A stretch of 64,000 nucleotides of DNA from Lachnospiraceae bacterium (GTDB lineage: Bacteria; Bacillota; Clostridia; Lachnospirales; Lachnospiraceae): positions 124,001-188,000 of the forward strand of contig JAJXRY010000001.1 of the NCBI GenBank assembly GCA_021628825.1, in the 5' to 3' direction. Position numbers and translations under genes: made by a program. The notes under the pieces are model-generated. The model was not told the DNA's origin and ran no database searches. It was given only the letters and a program-made list of their open reading frames with translations. Positions 9,012-19,145 of this stretch are shown piece by piece. Positions within the stretch are counted from its first letter, which is position 1; every line of letters starts with the position of its first letter.

Positions 9012-10635
9012 ATGGCAAAGGAAATTAAATATGGAGCAGAAGCCCGTGCGGCACTGGAAGCAGGTGTCAATCAGTTAGCTGATACAGTAAGAGTAACACT
9101 TGGACCTAAGGGAAGAAACGTTGTTCTGGATAAGTCCTATGGCGCTCCGTTAATCACAAACGATGGTGTTACCATTGCAAAGGAAATCGAATTAGAGGAT
9201 TCTTTCGAAAACATGGGAGCACAGCTCGTTAAGGAAGTAGCAACCAAGACCAACGATGTAGCCGGTGATGGTACAACAACCGCAACCGTACTTGCACAGG
9301 CCATGGTAAATGCAGGTATGAAGAACCTGGCAGCAGGTGCAAACCCGATTATTCTTCGTAAAGGTATGAAGAAAGCAACAGACTGTGCAGTAGAAGCCAT
9401 TGCAAAGATGAGCTCCAAGGTAAACGGTAAAGAACATATCGCAAGAGTAGCAGCCATTTCCGCAGGTGATGAAGAAGTTGGTAAGCTTGTTGCGGATGCA
9501 ATGGAAAAAGGTATCCGGCGACGGTGTTATTACCATTGAAGAAAGCAAGACTATGATGACCGAGCTTGACCTTGTAGAAGGTATGCAGTTCGACAGAGGA
9601 TACATTTCCGCATACATGGCAACCGATATGGATAAGATGGAAGCAGTTCTTGACAATCCTTACATCCTGATTACCGATAAGAAGATCTCCAACATTCAGG
9701 AAATCCTTCCTCTGTTAGAGCAGATCGTACAGTCCGGTGCAAAGCTTTTAATCGTTGCAGAAGATGTCGAAGGCGAAGCACTTACCACTTTGATCGTAAA
9801 CAAATTACGTGGTACTTTCAATGTGGTTGCTGTTAAGGCACCCGGTTATGGTGACAGACGTAAGGCAATGCTGGAAGATATCGCTATTCTGACAGGTGGT
9901 CAGGTAATCAGCGAAGAACTTGGCCTTGATCTTAAGGAAGCTACCATGGCTCAGTTAGGCCGTGCGAAATCTGTTAAGGTTCAGAAGGAAAATACCGTTA
10001 TCGTTGATGGTGAAGGTGATAAGGAGGCAATTGCAGCCAGAATCAGCCAGATCAAGAAACAGATCGAAGAAACCACATCTGATTTCGACAAAGAAAAATT
10101 GCAGGAAAGACTTGCAAAGCTTGCAGGCGGTGTAGCAGTTATCCGTGTAGGTGCTGCAACCGAAACCGAAATGAAGGAAGCAAAGCTTCGTCTCGAAGAT
10201 GCACTTGCAGCTACCAGAGCTGCAGTAGAAGAAGGCATCATCTGTGGTGGTGGTTCCGCATATATCCATGCATCCAAGGAAGTTGCAAAGCTTGCTGACA
10301 GCCTTGAAGGTGATGAAAAGACCGGTGCACAGATCGTATTAAAGGCACTGGAAGCTCCTCTGTTCCACATTGCTGCAAACGCAGGACTGGAAGGAAGCGT
10401 TATTATCAACAAAGTAAAAGAATCTCCTGTAGGAACAGGATTTGATGCATTAAAAGAAGAATATGTGGATATGGTTGCTGCAGGTATCCTTGATCCTGCC
10501 AAGGTAACAAGAAGTGCACTTCAGAATGCAACAAGCGTAGCTTCTACCTTACTGACAACCGAATCCGTAGTTGCTTCCATCAAGGAAGACACCCCTGCAA
10601 TGCCTGCAGGCGGCGCCGGAATGGGAATGATGTAA
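9012..10635 (+). CDS. groL: chaperonin GroEL, frameshifted
   Basis: Hsp60 chaperonin, ATP-dependent folding of cytosolic proteins. Visible landmarks are MAKEIKYGAEARAALEAG, the nucleotide loop VAGDGTTTATVLAQAM, and the C-terminal glycine/methionine tail AGGAGMGMM. The frame is broken at about 9510 (gaaaaaggtatcc), where one extra base separates the first 165 residues from the rest; the restored junction is MEK-VSGDGVITIEESKT. Full length is about 540 residues, normal for the family. An aggagg ribosome-binding site precedes ATG 9012. Its stop codon lies inside the 5' arm of the palindromic element that follows. Confidence 0.96.
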
Positions 10636-10793
10636 GCGTATAAACAGCCGATGCACAATTAAAAGGGAAGCCCAATGTGAGCTAGCTCACAAGGGGGCTT
10701 CCCTTTTTAATTGTATACCGCTGTAAGCGGTAGCCACACATAGATGTTACACATCTATGTGTGGCTAAGCATCGGTCTGTTTACACGCTTACA
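10631..10793. repeat. 163-bp four-stem palindromic element behind groEL
   Basis: The outer arms 10631-10654 and 10769-10793 are complementary over 24 positions with one wobble and one bulge, and include the groEL stop codon. Inside are three separate hairpins: 10655-10714 (gggaagccc/gggcttccc plus T5, with a 16-bp palindrome tgtgagctagctcaca in its loop), 10716-10732 (taccgc-tgtaa-gcggta) and 10732-10766 (16-bp perfect stem agccacacatagatgt, loop tac). The first hairpin can serve as the groESL terminator. The other stems and the enclosing arms are not needed for that; the shape resembles a mobile palindromic repeat or a folded RNA. Confidence 0.8.
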
Positions 10794-10802
10794 TCTGCAT
10801 AC

Positions 10803-10838
10803 AAAATCAAAAAGGGTACTTGTTTTTTCAAGTACCCT
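10803..10838 (-). terminator. minus-strand terminator, end of the toxin transcript
   Basis: Read on the - strand: gggtacttg, loop of A, caagtaccc, then tttttgatttt. It would stop RNA coming from the small toxin gene at 10948-11031. Confidence 0.6.
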
Positions 10839-10848
10839 CATGTATAAT
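10820..10848 (+). promoter_or_regulatory. promoter of a putative antitoxin RNA
   Basis: TTGTTT (10820-10825), 17-bp spacer, TATAAT (10843-10848) on the + strand, pointing at the 3' end of the convergent toxin gene. Confidence 0.5.
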
Positions 10849-10854
10849 TTACTT

Positions 10855-10960
10855 AGAAAGTGAATCGGATGTAACTCCGATTTGCCCTCAGTGAATTAAT
10901 GATTATCTAAAGAAATAGACATCCTCACTTTGGACGGTATGGGATGTTTATTTCTTTTTA
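10855..10960 (+). ncRNA. putative antisense antitoxin RNA of a type I toxin
   Basis: Predicted transcript from the promoter at 10820-10848. It contains a small hairpin aatcgga/tccgatt (10862-10881) and ends in a long hairpin (10909-10924 with 10941-10958) followed by a T-rich stretch. It is complementary to the last codons and 3' region of the toxin mRNA, the geometry of the txpA/ratA and bsrG/SR4 type I systems. Expression is inferred. Confidence 0.45.
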
Positions 10961-11031
10961 TTATGATTGTCTATATAAGACAGAGCCGCGAAAACTACTA
11001 ACAATAAGGTAAGTACTTCTATTGTGTTCAT
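10948..11031 (-). CDS. type I toxin-like hydrophobic peptide (holin-like toxin family resemblance)
   Basis: A 27-residue peptide with a short polar head (MNTIEV), a hydrophobic core LTLLLVVFAALSYI and a charged tail DNHNKKK. This is the standard plan of the small membrane toxins of type I systems in Firmicutes, often annotated as putative holin-like toxins. A strong ribosome-binding site, aggaggg (11041-11047 on the opposite strand), stands 9 bases before the start codon, which argues that the short frame is translated. The 3' end lies in a hairpin shared with a convergent promoter and RNA. Membrane depolarisation is the family expectation; nothing here proves toxicity. Confidence 0.6.
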   Translation of the reverse strand: MNTIEVLTLLLVVFAALSYIDNHNKKK

Positions 11032-11178
11032 AGGGCATCACCCTCCTTTGTAAACTAGAGGGCATCTTATAATCGGAAAATCACATCCTGCTTTCTTTTC
11101 AACTATACTTGATCAGTATATCATAAACAGAACAAATGTTCAATTGAATTTGAGGATAGAATCTGCTTTCTTCACGGA

Positions 11179-11207
11179 TTGACTACATTCATAAATAAAT
11201 ATATAAT
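11179..11207 (+). promoter_or_regulatory. sigma-A promoter of relA
   Basis: TTGACT (11179-11184), 17-bp spacer, TATAAT (11202-11207), about 80 bases before the start codon. A near-consensus site. Confidence 0.7.
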
Positions 11208-11287
11208 AATATGGATATTGCTAATAATAACGGATAAGTTAAAAATCAGCAGGTAATTTTTTTACTAAAATGCAAAAGGGTGATGAC

Positions 11288-13630
11288 ATGACAGAAGAAA
11301 AGGATACCAGTAAGACAACAGGTGAACAGGTTAAGAGCGAGATGGTATTCGACGATGGTCGGATCGAATCCATTCAGGAATTTCAAAGTCCGGAGCAGCT
11401 ATATCGGGATCTTATTTTTACGTGTGCGTAAATACCATCCATCCGATGACATTTCCCTGATTGAGAAAGCCTACCATGTAGCTTATCAGGCACATAAGGA
11501 TCAGGTGCGGAAGTCTGGAGAACCCTACATTGTACATCCCTTATGCGTAGCGATCATTCTGGCAGACCTTGAAATGGATCAGGAAACCATTGCAGCAGGA
11601 CTCCTGCATGATGTCGTGGAAGATACCATTATGACGGGGGAAGAAATCGAGAAGGATTTCGGCCCGGAGGTAGCCCTTTTGGTAGACGGTGTTACCAAGC
11701 TGCAGAATCTGCATCTGTCAACCGATCAGGACGGCAAGCCCGACCGGCTGGAAATGCAGGCAGAGAACCTGCGTAAGATGTTCCTTGCCATGGCGAAGGA
11801 TATCCGTGTGATTCTGATTAAGCTGGCAGACCGCCTTCATAACATGCGCACCCTGAAGTACCAGAAGCCGGAGGCACAGCAGCGCATTGCGAGGGAGACA
11901 CAGGAAATCTATGCCCCCATTGCACAGCGTCTTGGTATTTCCAAAATCAAAGTAGAATTAGATGACTTATCTTTAAAAATATCTCGAGCCGGAGGCTTAT
12001 TACGATCTGGTAGACAAAATCGCAATCCGCAAAAGTGAACGTGAGAAATACATTCAGGACATCGTGGATGAAGTCAGCGAACACATTAAAAAAATGCCGG
12101 AATCGAAGCCCATATTGATGGACGTATCAAGCACTTTTTCAGTATTTATAAGAAAATGAAGAACCAGAATAAATCCATTGAACAGATCTACGATCTGTTC
12201 GCGGTTCGTATTATTGTAAACACCGTCAAGGATTGTTATGCAGCACTTGGTGTGATTCATGAAATGTATAAACCGATTCCCGGCCGTTTTAAGGACTACA
12301 TTGCAATGCCGAAGGCGAATATGTACCAGTCCCTTCATACGACGTTGATCGGGAAGAGCGGGCAGCCCTTTGAAATCCAGATTCGTACTTATGAAATGCA
12401 TAAGGCTGCGGAATATGGTATCGCAGCGCACTGGAAATACAAGGTTGCATCCGATGGAAAGAAGATCGAGGATTCCGAAGAAGAAAAAGCTATCCTGGCT
12501 GCGTCAGATTCTGGAATGGCAGCAGGATATGTCCGATAACAAGGAATTCATGAATCTGTTAAAGAGCGATCTTGACCTGTTTTCCGATAGTGTTTACTGC
12601 TTTACACCTACCGGAGAAGTAAAGAACCTGCCAGCTGGCTCCACACCGATCGATTTTGCCTACAGTATCCACAGTGCGGTCGGGAATAAGATGATAGGAG
12701 CCAGGGTAAACGGTAAGCTCGTAACGATTGATTATGAGATCAAGAACGGTGACCGGGTGGAAATCATGACGTCCCAGAATTCCAAGGGACCGAGCCGTGA
12801 CTGGCTGAATGTGGTGAAGAGTACCCAGGCCAAGAGCAAGATCAACCAGTGGTTTAAGAATGAATTTAAAGAAGAAAATATCGTAAAAGGCCGTGAGCTT
12901 TTTACAGGCATACTGTAAGGCAAAGGTCATCGACACCAATGAAATTATGGTGCCGGAATACATGAATGCGATCATGAATAAATATGGCTTTCATGATTGG
13001 GAGTCCGTTCTTGCAGCCGTCGGACATGGCGGTTTAAAGGAAGGGCAGATTATTAACAAGATGCTCGAGCTTTATGAAAAGGATCATAAGAAGGAGCTGA
13101 CGGATGAAGAGGTTCTGGCAGCTGTTACAGAGAATGACCAGCAGAAGAACATCCCGCATATGAGATCCAAGAGCGGTATTGTCGTAAAGGGAATGCACGA
13201 TCTGGCGGTGCGTTTTTCCAAGTGCTGTCTGCCGGTTCCCGGAGATGAGATCGTTGGTTTCGTGACGAGAGGACGCGGCGTTTCCATTCATCGTACGGAC
13301 TGCATTAATATCATCAATCTTCCGGAAATGGAAAGAGTGCGACTGATTGATGCCGAATGGGAAGACAATGCGAAGGATGCAGGAGACGAGAAGTATATTG
13401 CGGAAATTAAGATTTATGCCATGAACCGGAACGGACTTCTTGCAGATATTACGAAGATTCTTACCGAGAAGAATATCAGCATCCGGAGCCTTAACACAAG
13501 AGTGAATAAGCAGGGCTATGCAACACTTGCCATTGCTTTTGAAATCAATAGCAGGGAACAGCTGAATACGCTGGTGGATAAATTGCGCAGTATTGAAAGT
13601 GTAATGGATATTGAGAGAACCACAGGCTGA
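11288..13630 (+). CDS. relA: bifunctional (p)ppGpp synthetase/hydrolase RelA/SpoT, multiply frameshifted
   Basis: Stringent-response enzyme making and degrading (p)ppGpp. In order: HD hydrolase domain with intact LLHDVVEDT; synthetase domain with GRFKDYIAMPKANMYQSLHT and EIQIRT; TGS domain (FTPTGEVKNLPAGSTPIDFA); a Cys-containing linker (VRFSKCCLPVPGDEIVGFVT); and a C-terminal ACT domain (EIKIYAMNRNGLLADITKIL). Five frame breaks occur near 11425, 11975, 12093, 12490 and 12900, each in or beside an A or T run; when restored the protein is about 780 residues, normal for Rel. ATG 11288 follows aaagggtgatg. Both catalytic halves keep their motifs, so the native enzyme is probably bifunctional. 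Confidence 0.92.
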
Positions 13631-13678
13631 TGAAACTTGTAATGAAACAGGTAATGAGACGGTTTGGAAAGGAAGCTT

Positions 13679-14308
13679 ATGGCAGAGTTAAAGGTTGATA
13701 AATTTACATTAGGTGTGTGTGAGACGAATTTTTATTATGTATATGAAGAAGGAAAGAAGGACGTGATCGCCTTTGACCCGGCAGACCGGGGAGAGCTTCT
13801 TTATCAGCAGCTTACCGCAAAGGGCTTTCATGTAGCTGCAATCTGTCTTACGCATGGACATTTTGATCATATCTGGGGTGTGGAAGGCTTGAAAAAATGC
13901 AGCGGTGCCCGGGTATATGCCTATGAAGGTGAAAAAGAGCTGTGTGAAAGCGATTCCTTAAATGTTTCACGGGACGTAGGAAGACCATGTACGGTTACCC
14001 CTGATGTTCTTTTGAAGGATGGACAAAAGGTTGAAATTGCCGGGATGCAGTTTCAGGTGATTGCAACACCGGGACATACAAAGGGAAGCTGCTGTTACTA
14101 TTTTGAAGAAGCCGGGGTGCTGCTAAGTGGTGATACACTGTTTCAGGATTCCGTGGGAAGAACCGATCTCCCGACAGGCAGCATGAGCGCACTCGTGAGA
14201 TCGGTCCGCGAGAAGCTCATGGTACTTCCCGATGATGTGACCGTATATCCGGGACATGGGGAATGTACCAGCATCGGACATGAGAGAAAATATAACGCGT
14301 TTCTTTAA
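13679..14308 (+). CDS. metallo-beta-lactamase fold hydrolase (glyoxalase II-like)
   Basis: Cytosolic dinuclear-metal hydrolase of the short glyoxalase II-like group common in Clostridia. The metal ligands are visible: THGHFDH (about residue 60), the later His in GHTKGS, Asp in SGDTLF, and His in PGHGE. About 209 residues. ATG 13679 has ggaaagga just upstream and is preferred over an in-frame TTG at 13664. It lies 48 bp after relA and 22 bp before hemZ, so is probably in the same transcript. The thioester substrate is unknown. Confidence 0.88.
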   Translation: MAELKVDKFTLGVCETNFYYVYEEGKKDVIAFDPADRGELLYQQLTAKGFHVAAICLTHGHFDHIWGVEGLKKCSGARVYAYEGEKELCESDSLNVSRDVGRPCTVTPDVLLKDGQKVEIAGMQFQVIATPGHTKGSCCYYFEEAGVLLSGDTLFQDSVGRTDLPTGSMSALVRSVREKLMVLPDDVTVYPGHGECTSIGHERKYNAFL

Positions 14309-14329
14309 TCGAAATGAGAAGAGGAAAAG

Positions 14330-15847
14330 ATGAGCAATTTATTAAGTGTACTCGTAAATCAGAATGGATATGAATACGACATCCATTCTCTGGTAAAAGC
14401 ATTTTATCCGGCACAGGACGTCAAGGTCTTTGTGCCGGATTCTGATGAAAAGGATATTGTGAGCTCCGATGAAGGACTTCCGGATCTGAAAATTGATTTT
14501 GAACCGGAAATGATCCGCATGAGCATTGTGGATGGTGGCAGGGGAAGAGCCAATTTCGGAGGATACAAGGTAGAGCTGGAAGAGGGCATGGAACGTCCAC
14601 ACATCAAGAACTGCTTAAAGAAACTGATTTATATAGCACTTTCCGAACATACCGGAAAGAAGCTTCCCTGGGGAACCCTGACCGGAATTCGTCCGACGAA
14701 AATTCCGATGACGATGATGGAAGAGGACGTTACGGACGAGGAGATCATGCAGTATATGCAGGACACGTACCTTATCAGTGAGGAAAAGGGAAAGCTTGCC
14801 ATTGAGATTGCCCGCAGGGAAAAGGCCCTGCTTGATACCCTTCATTACGAAGACGGATACAGCCTTTACATCGGGATCCCGTTTTGTCCGACTACCTGTC
14901 TGTACTGTTCTTTTTACCTCTTATCCGATCTTTTCCTGGGAAAAGAGGGTATCCGAATATTTAACGGCACTGGAAAAGGAAATTGATTTTGTAAGCAGCT
15001 TTTATCAGGATAAAATTCTGGATACGATTTATATTGGCGGAGGCACGCCGACTACATTAAAAGCACCGGAGCTGGAACGGCTTCTTTCTTATATCGAAGA
15101 GAAACTGGATCTGTCCCAACTGCAGGAATTTACGGTGGAAGCGGGAAGAGCGGACAGCATTACGAGAGATAAGCTGGAGGTCTTAAAGAAGCACGGGGTT
15201 ACCAGAATTTCCGTGAATCCGCAGACCATGAATCAGAAGACGCTCGATCTGATCGGCAGACGCCACACCGTAGAGCAGGTAAAGGAAGCATTTGCCCTTG
15301 CAAGAGAGGTTGGATTCACCAACATTAATATGGATATTATCTTAGGACTTCCGGAGGAAACGGAAATCAAAGTGCAGCATACGATCGATGAAATTGTGGC
15401 GATGCAGCCGGACAGCCTGACCGTACATTCCCTTGCCATCAAACGGGCATCGAAGCTCAGCCAGTGGATTGAGGAAAAGGGAATTTCCATGCTGAACAAC
15501 ACGGAAGAAACCATGAAGATTGCCATGGAGGGGGCAAGGCAGCTCCGGATGGTTCCGTATTATCTCTACCGCCAGAAAAAAATATGTCCGGCAACTTTGA
15601 AAACGTTGGTTACGCGACGATAGGCAACTTTGGCATTTATAACATTCTGATCATGGAGGAGAAACAGACCATCGTAGCTCTTGGCGCAGGTTCCATCACC
15701 AAGCGGGTTTATCCGGACGGACGGATTGAAAGATGCGATAATGTCAAGGATGTCGGGCTTTATATTGAAAAGATTGATGAGATGATTGAGCGGAAGAAGA
15801 AGCTGCTTTCTGAACCATTAGAAGGATCAATGAGGAAACTACTGTGA
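14330..15847 (+). CDS. hemZ: coproporphyrinogen dehydrogenase-like radical SAM protein HemZ, frameshifted
   Basis: Radical SAM enzyme of the HemN/HemZ family. The 4Fe-4S cluster motif is CPTTCLYCSF (about residue 190), preceded by YSLYIGIPF and followed by the family segments TIYIGGGTPTTL and the C-terminal GAGSITKRVYPDGRIER. The N-terminal domain of about 180 residues before the cluster motif is typical of HemZ rather than HemN. Two frame breaks: about 14920 (gttctttttacctc) and about 15580 (cgccagaaaaaaatatg). Restored length is about 500 residues. The ATG follows gaagaggaaaag. Many Lachnospiraceae carry HemZ without a full haem pathway, so its substrate may not be coproporphyrinogen. Confidence 0.88.
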
Positions 15848-16045
15848 GTAAGATGTACTGGCCCAGATCAGGCTGGAAGCAAAGAACAGGGATAAGTTAT
15901 ACTGGTTGCCGGATTTGTTATTGTCGCAGGTGCGGTTGTATTTATGGGAGCAGCGGCAGTTTCGGCAGCAGCGGCAGCAGTTGTTGCGGAATCTGTTGGA
16001 GCCGTACATGCAGCAATCGGTGTTACCGTGACAGTTGCATCCTGA
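15844..16045 (+). CDS. possible small Ala-rich membrane peptide, frame uncertain
   Basis: After hemZ, a frame ending at TGA 16045 encodes a strongly hydrophobic Ala/Val-rich stretch (begins VILVAGFVIVAGAVV, ends IGVTVTVAS) using the gca/gtt codons favoured elsewhere in the window. Its N-terminal part is only open if one or two indels in 15855-15895 are corrected. The alternative overlapping frame is cysteine-rich and uses unusual codons, so I take it as a shadow. No family is recognised. The remainder of the gap to 16180 shows nothing clear. Confidence 0.3.
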
Positions 16046-16179
16046 TGCATGAAAGACAGATTTTTTTCAAGGATGCGGTAAATTTAAAAAGATAGGAAAT
16101 CCTTCAAACAGACTTGCAAAAATGAGAGAAAAGTGAGTAAGGTAGTAAATAAGAAAAAAAGTCTGTGGGGGATTTTTTT

Positions 16180-17302
16180 ATGGAATTAATAAATCAGATC
16201 TTTGCAAAAAGGAAAATGTAAACAGTGGAAGGCAGATGGAAATTGACCTTGCCAAGGTGGTTTTCGTACTTATGGTGGCTGCCGTACATATTACCATTGA
16301 CTGTGTACCGGAGGAAGCCCTTTCTAAAGGGCTTCCGTATGTATTTGATTCCGTCATCGGAGGACCGATGATTGCACCGGGGCTGATGTTTGCGATGGGA
16401 GCCTGTCTTGTTTACAGCAGGAGACAGGGGTGGAAGGATATTTTCCACAGAGGAATTTTTATCTTTATTCTGGGTTTTATCTTAAATCTATGCCGGTATA
16501 CGATACCGGATCTGATCGGGTACGCAATTTCAGGAGATGCCGAAAGGTACCTCGGCCCGATCCTGTACCAGACCTTTAATAATGATATCTTTCAGTTCGC
16601 GGGACTGGCGTTGATGACCATTGCCCTGTTTCTTAAGTTGAAATTAAAGGATGGAGTCATGGTGGGGATTGCCCTGCTCAGTTCGATCATAGGAACCCTG
16701 CTTAACGGAGTGGATGTAGGATCTGTGCTCGGGAATATGATACTTGGGTATTTTGTCGGCGTGGAGGACGCAGCCGGGGAGGTGCTTTCGTATTTCGTGT
16801 ATCTGAACTGGCTGATCATGCCCGTAAGCGGATATGTCTTTGGCAAGCTTCTGAAGCGTATGAAGGACAAGGATCTGTTTTACCGGATGGCAGTACCGGT
16901 CTGCCTGCTTGTGGCGGTTCCTTATTATGTGCTTCATATCAGAAACCGGATCGGTATGTTCGGACTGGGAGAGTCGTGCTATTATCATGTGACGACGCCG
17001 GATGTATTAATCTGTCTGGTGACTGCAATCGGAATGTACGGGATTTATTACTTTATCGGAAAGCAACTGCCACAGAAGGCAGTTGCAGCAGCTACCGGAT
17101 CGGTGCAGATATGACCGCCTTTTATTTTATCCACTGGCTGTTCGTTGCAGCTGTCATCTATCTGGGACTGTATCTCATCCGTGGGACACAGATTCTTTCG
17201 ATGCTGGGGATTCTGATTCTTGCGCTGCTGGTGACGGTGGTTTCCCTTGTGCTCGCAGATCTGTGGATGCATAAGTGGAAGAAGGCAGTTTTCAGAAAGT
17301 AA
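16180..17302 (+). CDS. multi-pass membrane acyltransferase-like protein, frameshifted
   Basis: Polytopic membrane protein of about 370 residues with roughly ten hydrophobic segments. The beginning (EIDLAKVVFVLMVAAVHI) resembles the first helix of the DUF1624 / acyltransferase-3-like superfamily, in which an Asp and a His in helix 1 are conserved. That resemblance is by eye only. Frame breaks lie at about 16208 (gcaaaaaggaaaatg, in the N-terminal leader) and about 17095, after which the last helices continue as TAFYFIHWLFVAAVIYLGLY. It sits just before the RsbU-like phosphatase gene. A role in surface glycan or lipid acylation is a guess. Confidence 0.5.
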
Positions 17303-17391
17303 GGAATTCCGGAAGCCGGGTAATGATAAAAAAATATCAGATAGAGCAACACGATGCGGAAGAAACAGGAAATTAAAGGAAGAAAAATTAT

Positions 17392-18996
17392 GAAAAAAAC
17401 GGAAATTGGGAACCAAGGTAATTATATTGATGGTGATATTTTTCACTGCTTATTATTGTATCCACCTGTATTGCAGTCGTGGTGAGGTACCGGGAGGATG
17501 CGCTGGAGAGGTCACGCGGACAGGCGTTTGCCTATGCAAAGACGGCAGCAGCTTATATTGATGGAGACAGGATCGAAGGATACTTAACGACCTTACAGAA
17601 GGATGAGTATTATGAGCAGGTGGAGAATTTTTTTAAATGCCAGCCAGGACTATTCAGATCTTAAATATTATTATGTCTATGTGCCTTATGAAGATGACCT
17701 TGTTTATATCTGGGATGCAAATGAGGAGGAGGGAGCCTGTGAATTAGGTGACCACGAGGATTATATGAAGGGTGGTAAGGAGGTTTCGTTTGCGGCCTTC
17801 CAGAAGGAGCCGGAAGAGCGTGCACTGGTTTCCATGGACGAAACCTATGGTTTTATCACATCGGTGGTTGCCCCTGTTTATAACAGTAACGGTGATCCTG
17901 TGGCACTTGTCGGCGTGGATATTTCGATGCCCGGCGTCTGGCAATCGATTGCAAAATTTATTTTTTTGCAACCAGCATCAATATCATGTTGGTGATTCTG
18001 GTTTTCAGCGCCGGACTCTTTGCTGTGGTAAGACAAAGGCTGATTCATCCGATCAGCCTGTTAAACAAGGCATCCGGAGAGATGGTAAGCAATCTGGCAT
18101 CCGGAGAGGTATTCCGGATTGATGTACATACAGGGGATGAGATTGAAGAGCTTGCCCGATCCTTTGAGAAGATGTATGAGGAAGTCGGGGACTACATCCG
18201 CAGGCTTTCCGAGGTCACTGCCGAGAAGGAGAGAATCGGTGCAGAGCTTTCTGTAGCAACGAGAATTCAGGCGAATATGCTGCCAAGTATTTTTCCTCCA
18301 TTCCCGGATCGGAAGGATGTGGACATTTATGCAACGATGCATCCGGCGAAGGAGGTTGGAGGGGACTTCTATGACTTCTTCCTGATCGATTCTTCACACC
18401 TTGGTGTCGTGATTGCCGATGTATCGGGCAAGGGCGTACCGGCAGCTCTCTTCATGGTAATTGCGAAGACCCTGATTAAGAACCGTGCCCTGATGGGAGG
18501 AACGCCTGCGGAGATTCTGGCTTTTGTAAATAATCAGTTATGTGAAAATAACGAAGAGGAAATGTTCGTAACCGTATGGCTTGGCATCCTGGATCTGACA
18601 ACCGGCCTGATGACGGCTGCCAATGCAGGACACGAGTATCCCGTACTGAAACGTGCCGGAGGAGAATTCGAGCTGTTCAAGGATAAGCATGGATTCGTTC
18701 TGGCCGGAATGGAGGATTCCGGATACCGGGATTATGAAATCAGTTTCGCACCCGGAGATATGCTGTTTGTGTATACGGATGGAGTGCCGGAAGCAACGAA
18801 CGCACAGAAGGAGCTTTACCGGACAGACCGGATGGTGGAGGCACTGAACCGGCATGCTGCGGAAGGGTGTGAGGGGCTTCTTCATGAAATGAAGGAAGAA
18901 ATTCAGAGCTTTGTACAGGAGGCTCCGCAGTTCGATGATATTACGATGCTGGCACTGACCTATTACGGACCGGAAGCAGCTAAGACCGGGGAATAA
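17392..18996 (+). CDS. membrane PP2C/SpoIIE-type serine phosphatase (RsbU-like) with Cache and HAMP, frameshifted
   Basis: Sensor phosphatase expected to dephosphorylate an anti-anti-sigma factor. Domain order: N-terminal membrane helix, extracellular Cache-like sensor (ending VVAPVYNSNGDPVALVGVDIS), second membrane helix, HAMP (PISLLNKASGEMV), short coil, then a PP2C/SpoIIE catalytic domain with metal-binding motifs GGDFYDFF and IADVSGKGVPAALFM and a late acidic motif PQFDDITMLAL. Frame breaks near 17440, 17635 (gaatttttttaaatg) and 17965 (atttatttttttgc) split it into pieces; restored length is about 530 residues. No partner sigma or RsbV/RsbW gene is adjacent. Confidence 0.85.
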
Positions 18997-19104
18997 TTGC
19001 TTTTTTTATACGAGGAAGCCTCTTGCAGAAGGCGGTAGGATGTGCGATTATTGGTTTGTTGGAGATCAGGTGAAAAAAACCCGAAATAAAACAGGGTAAG
19101 CTCA

Positions 19105-19129
19105 GGCGGTGCTTCGGCACCGCCTTTTT
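19105..19129 (+). terminator. intrinsic terminator
   Basis: ggcggtgc-ttcg-gcaccgcc followed by five T: an 8-bp stem with a UUCG tetraloop, 17 bp before the next gene. Confidence 0.9.
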
Positions 19130-19145
19130 AGAAGGTGGACAGACC

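Noticed and set aside
9500..9545. Programmed frameshift in groEL
   Set aside because: No slippery heptamer with downstream structure, and the same kind of break occurs in dozens of unrelated genes; sequence error is the simpler cause.
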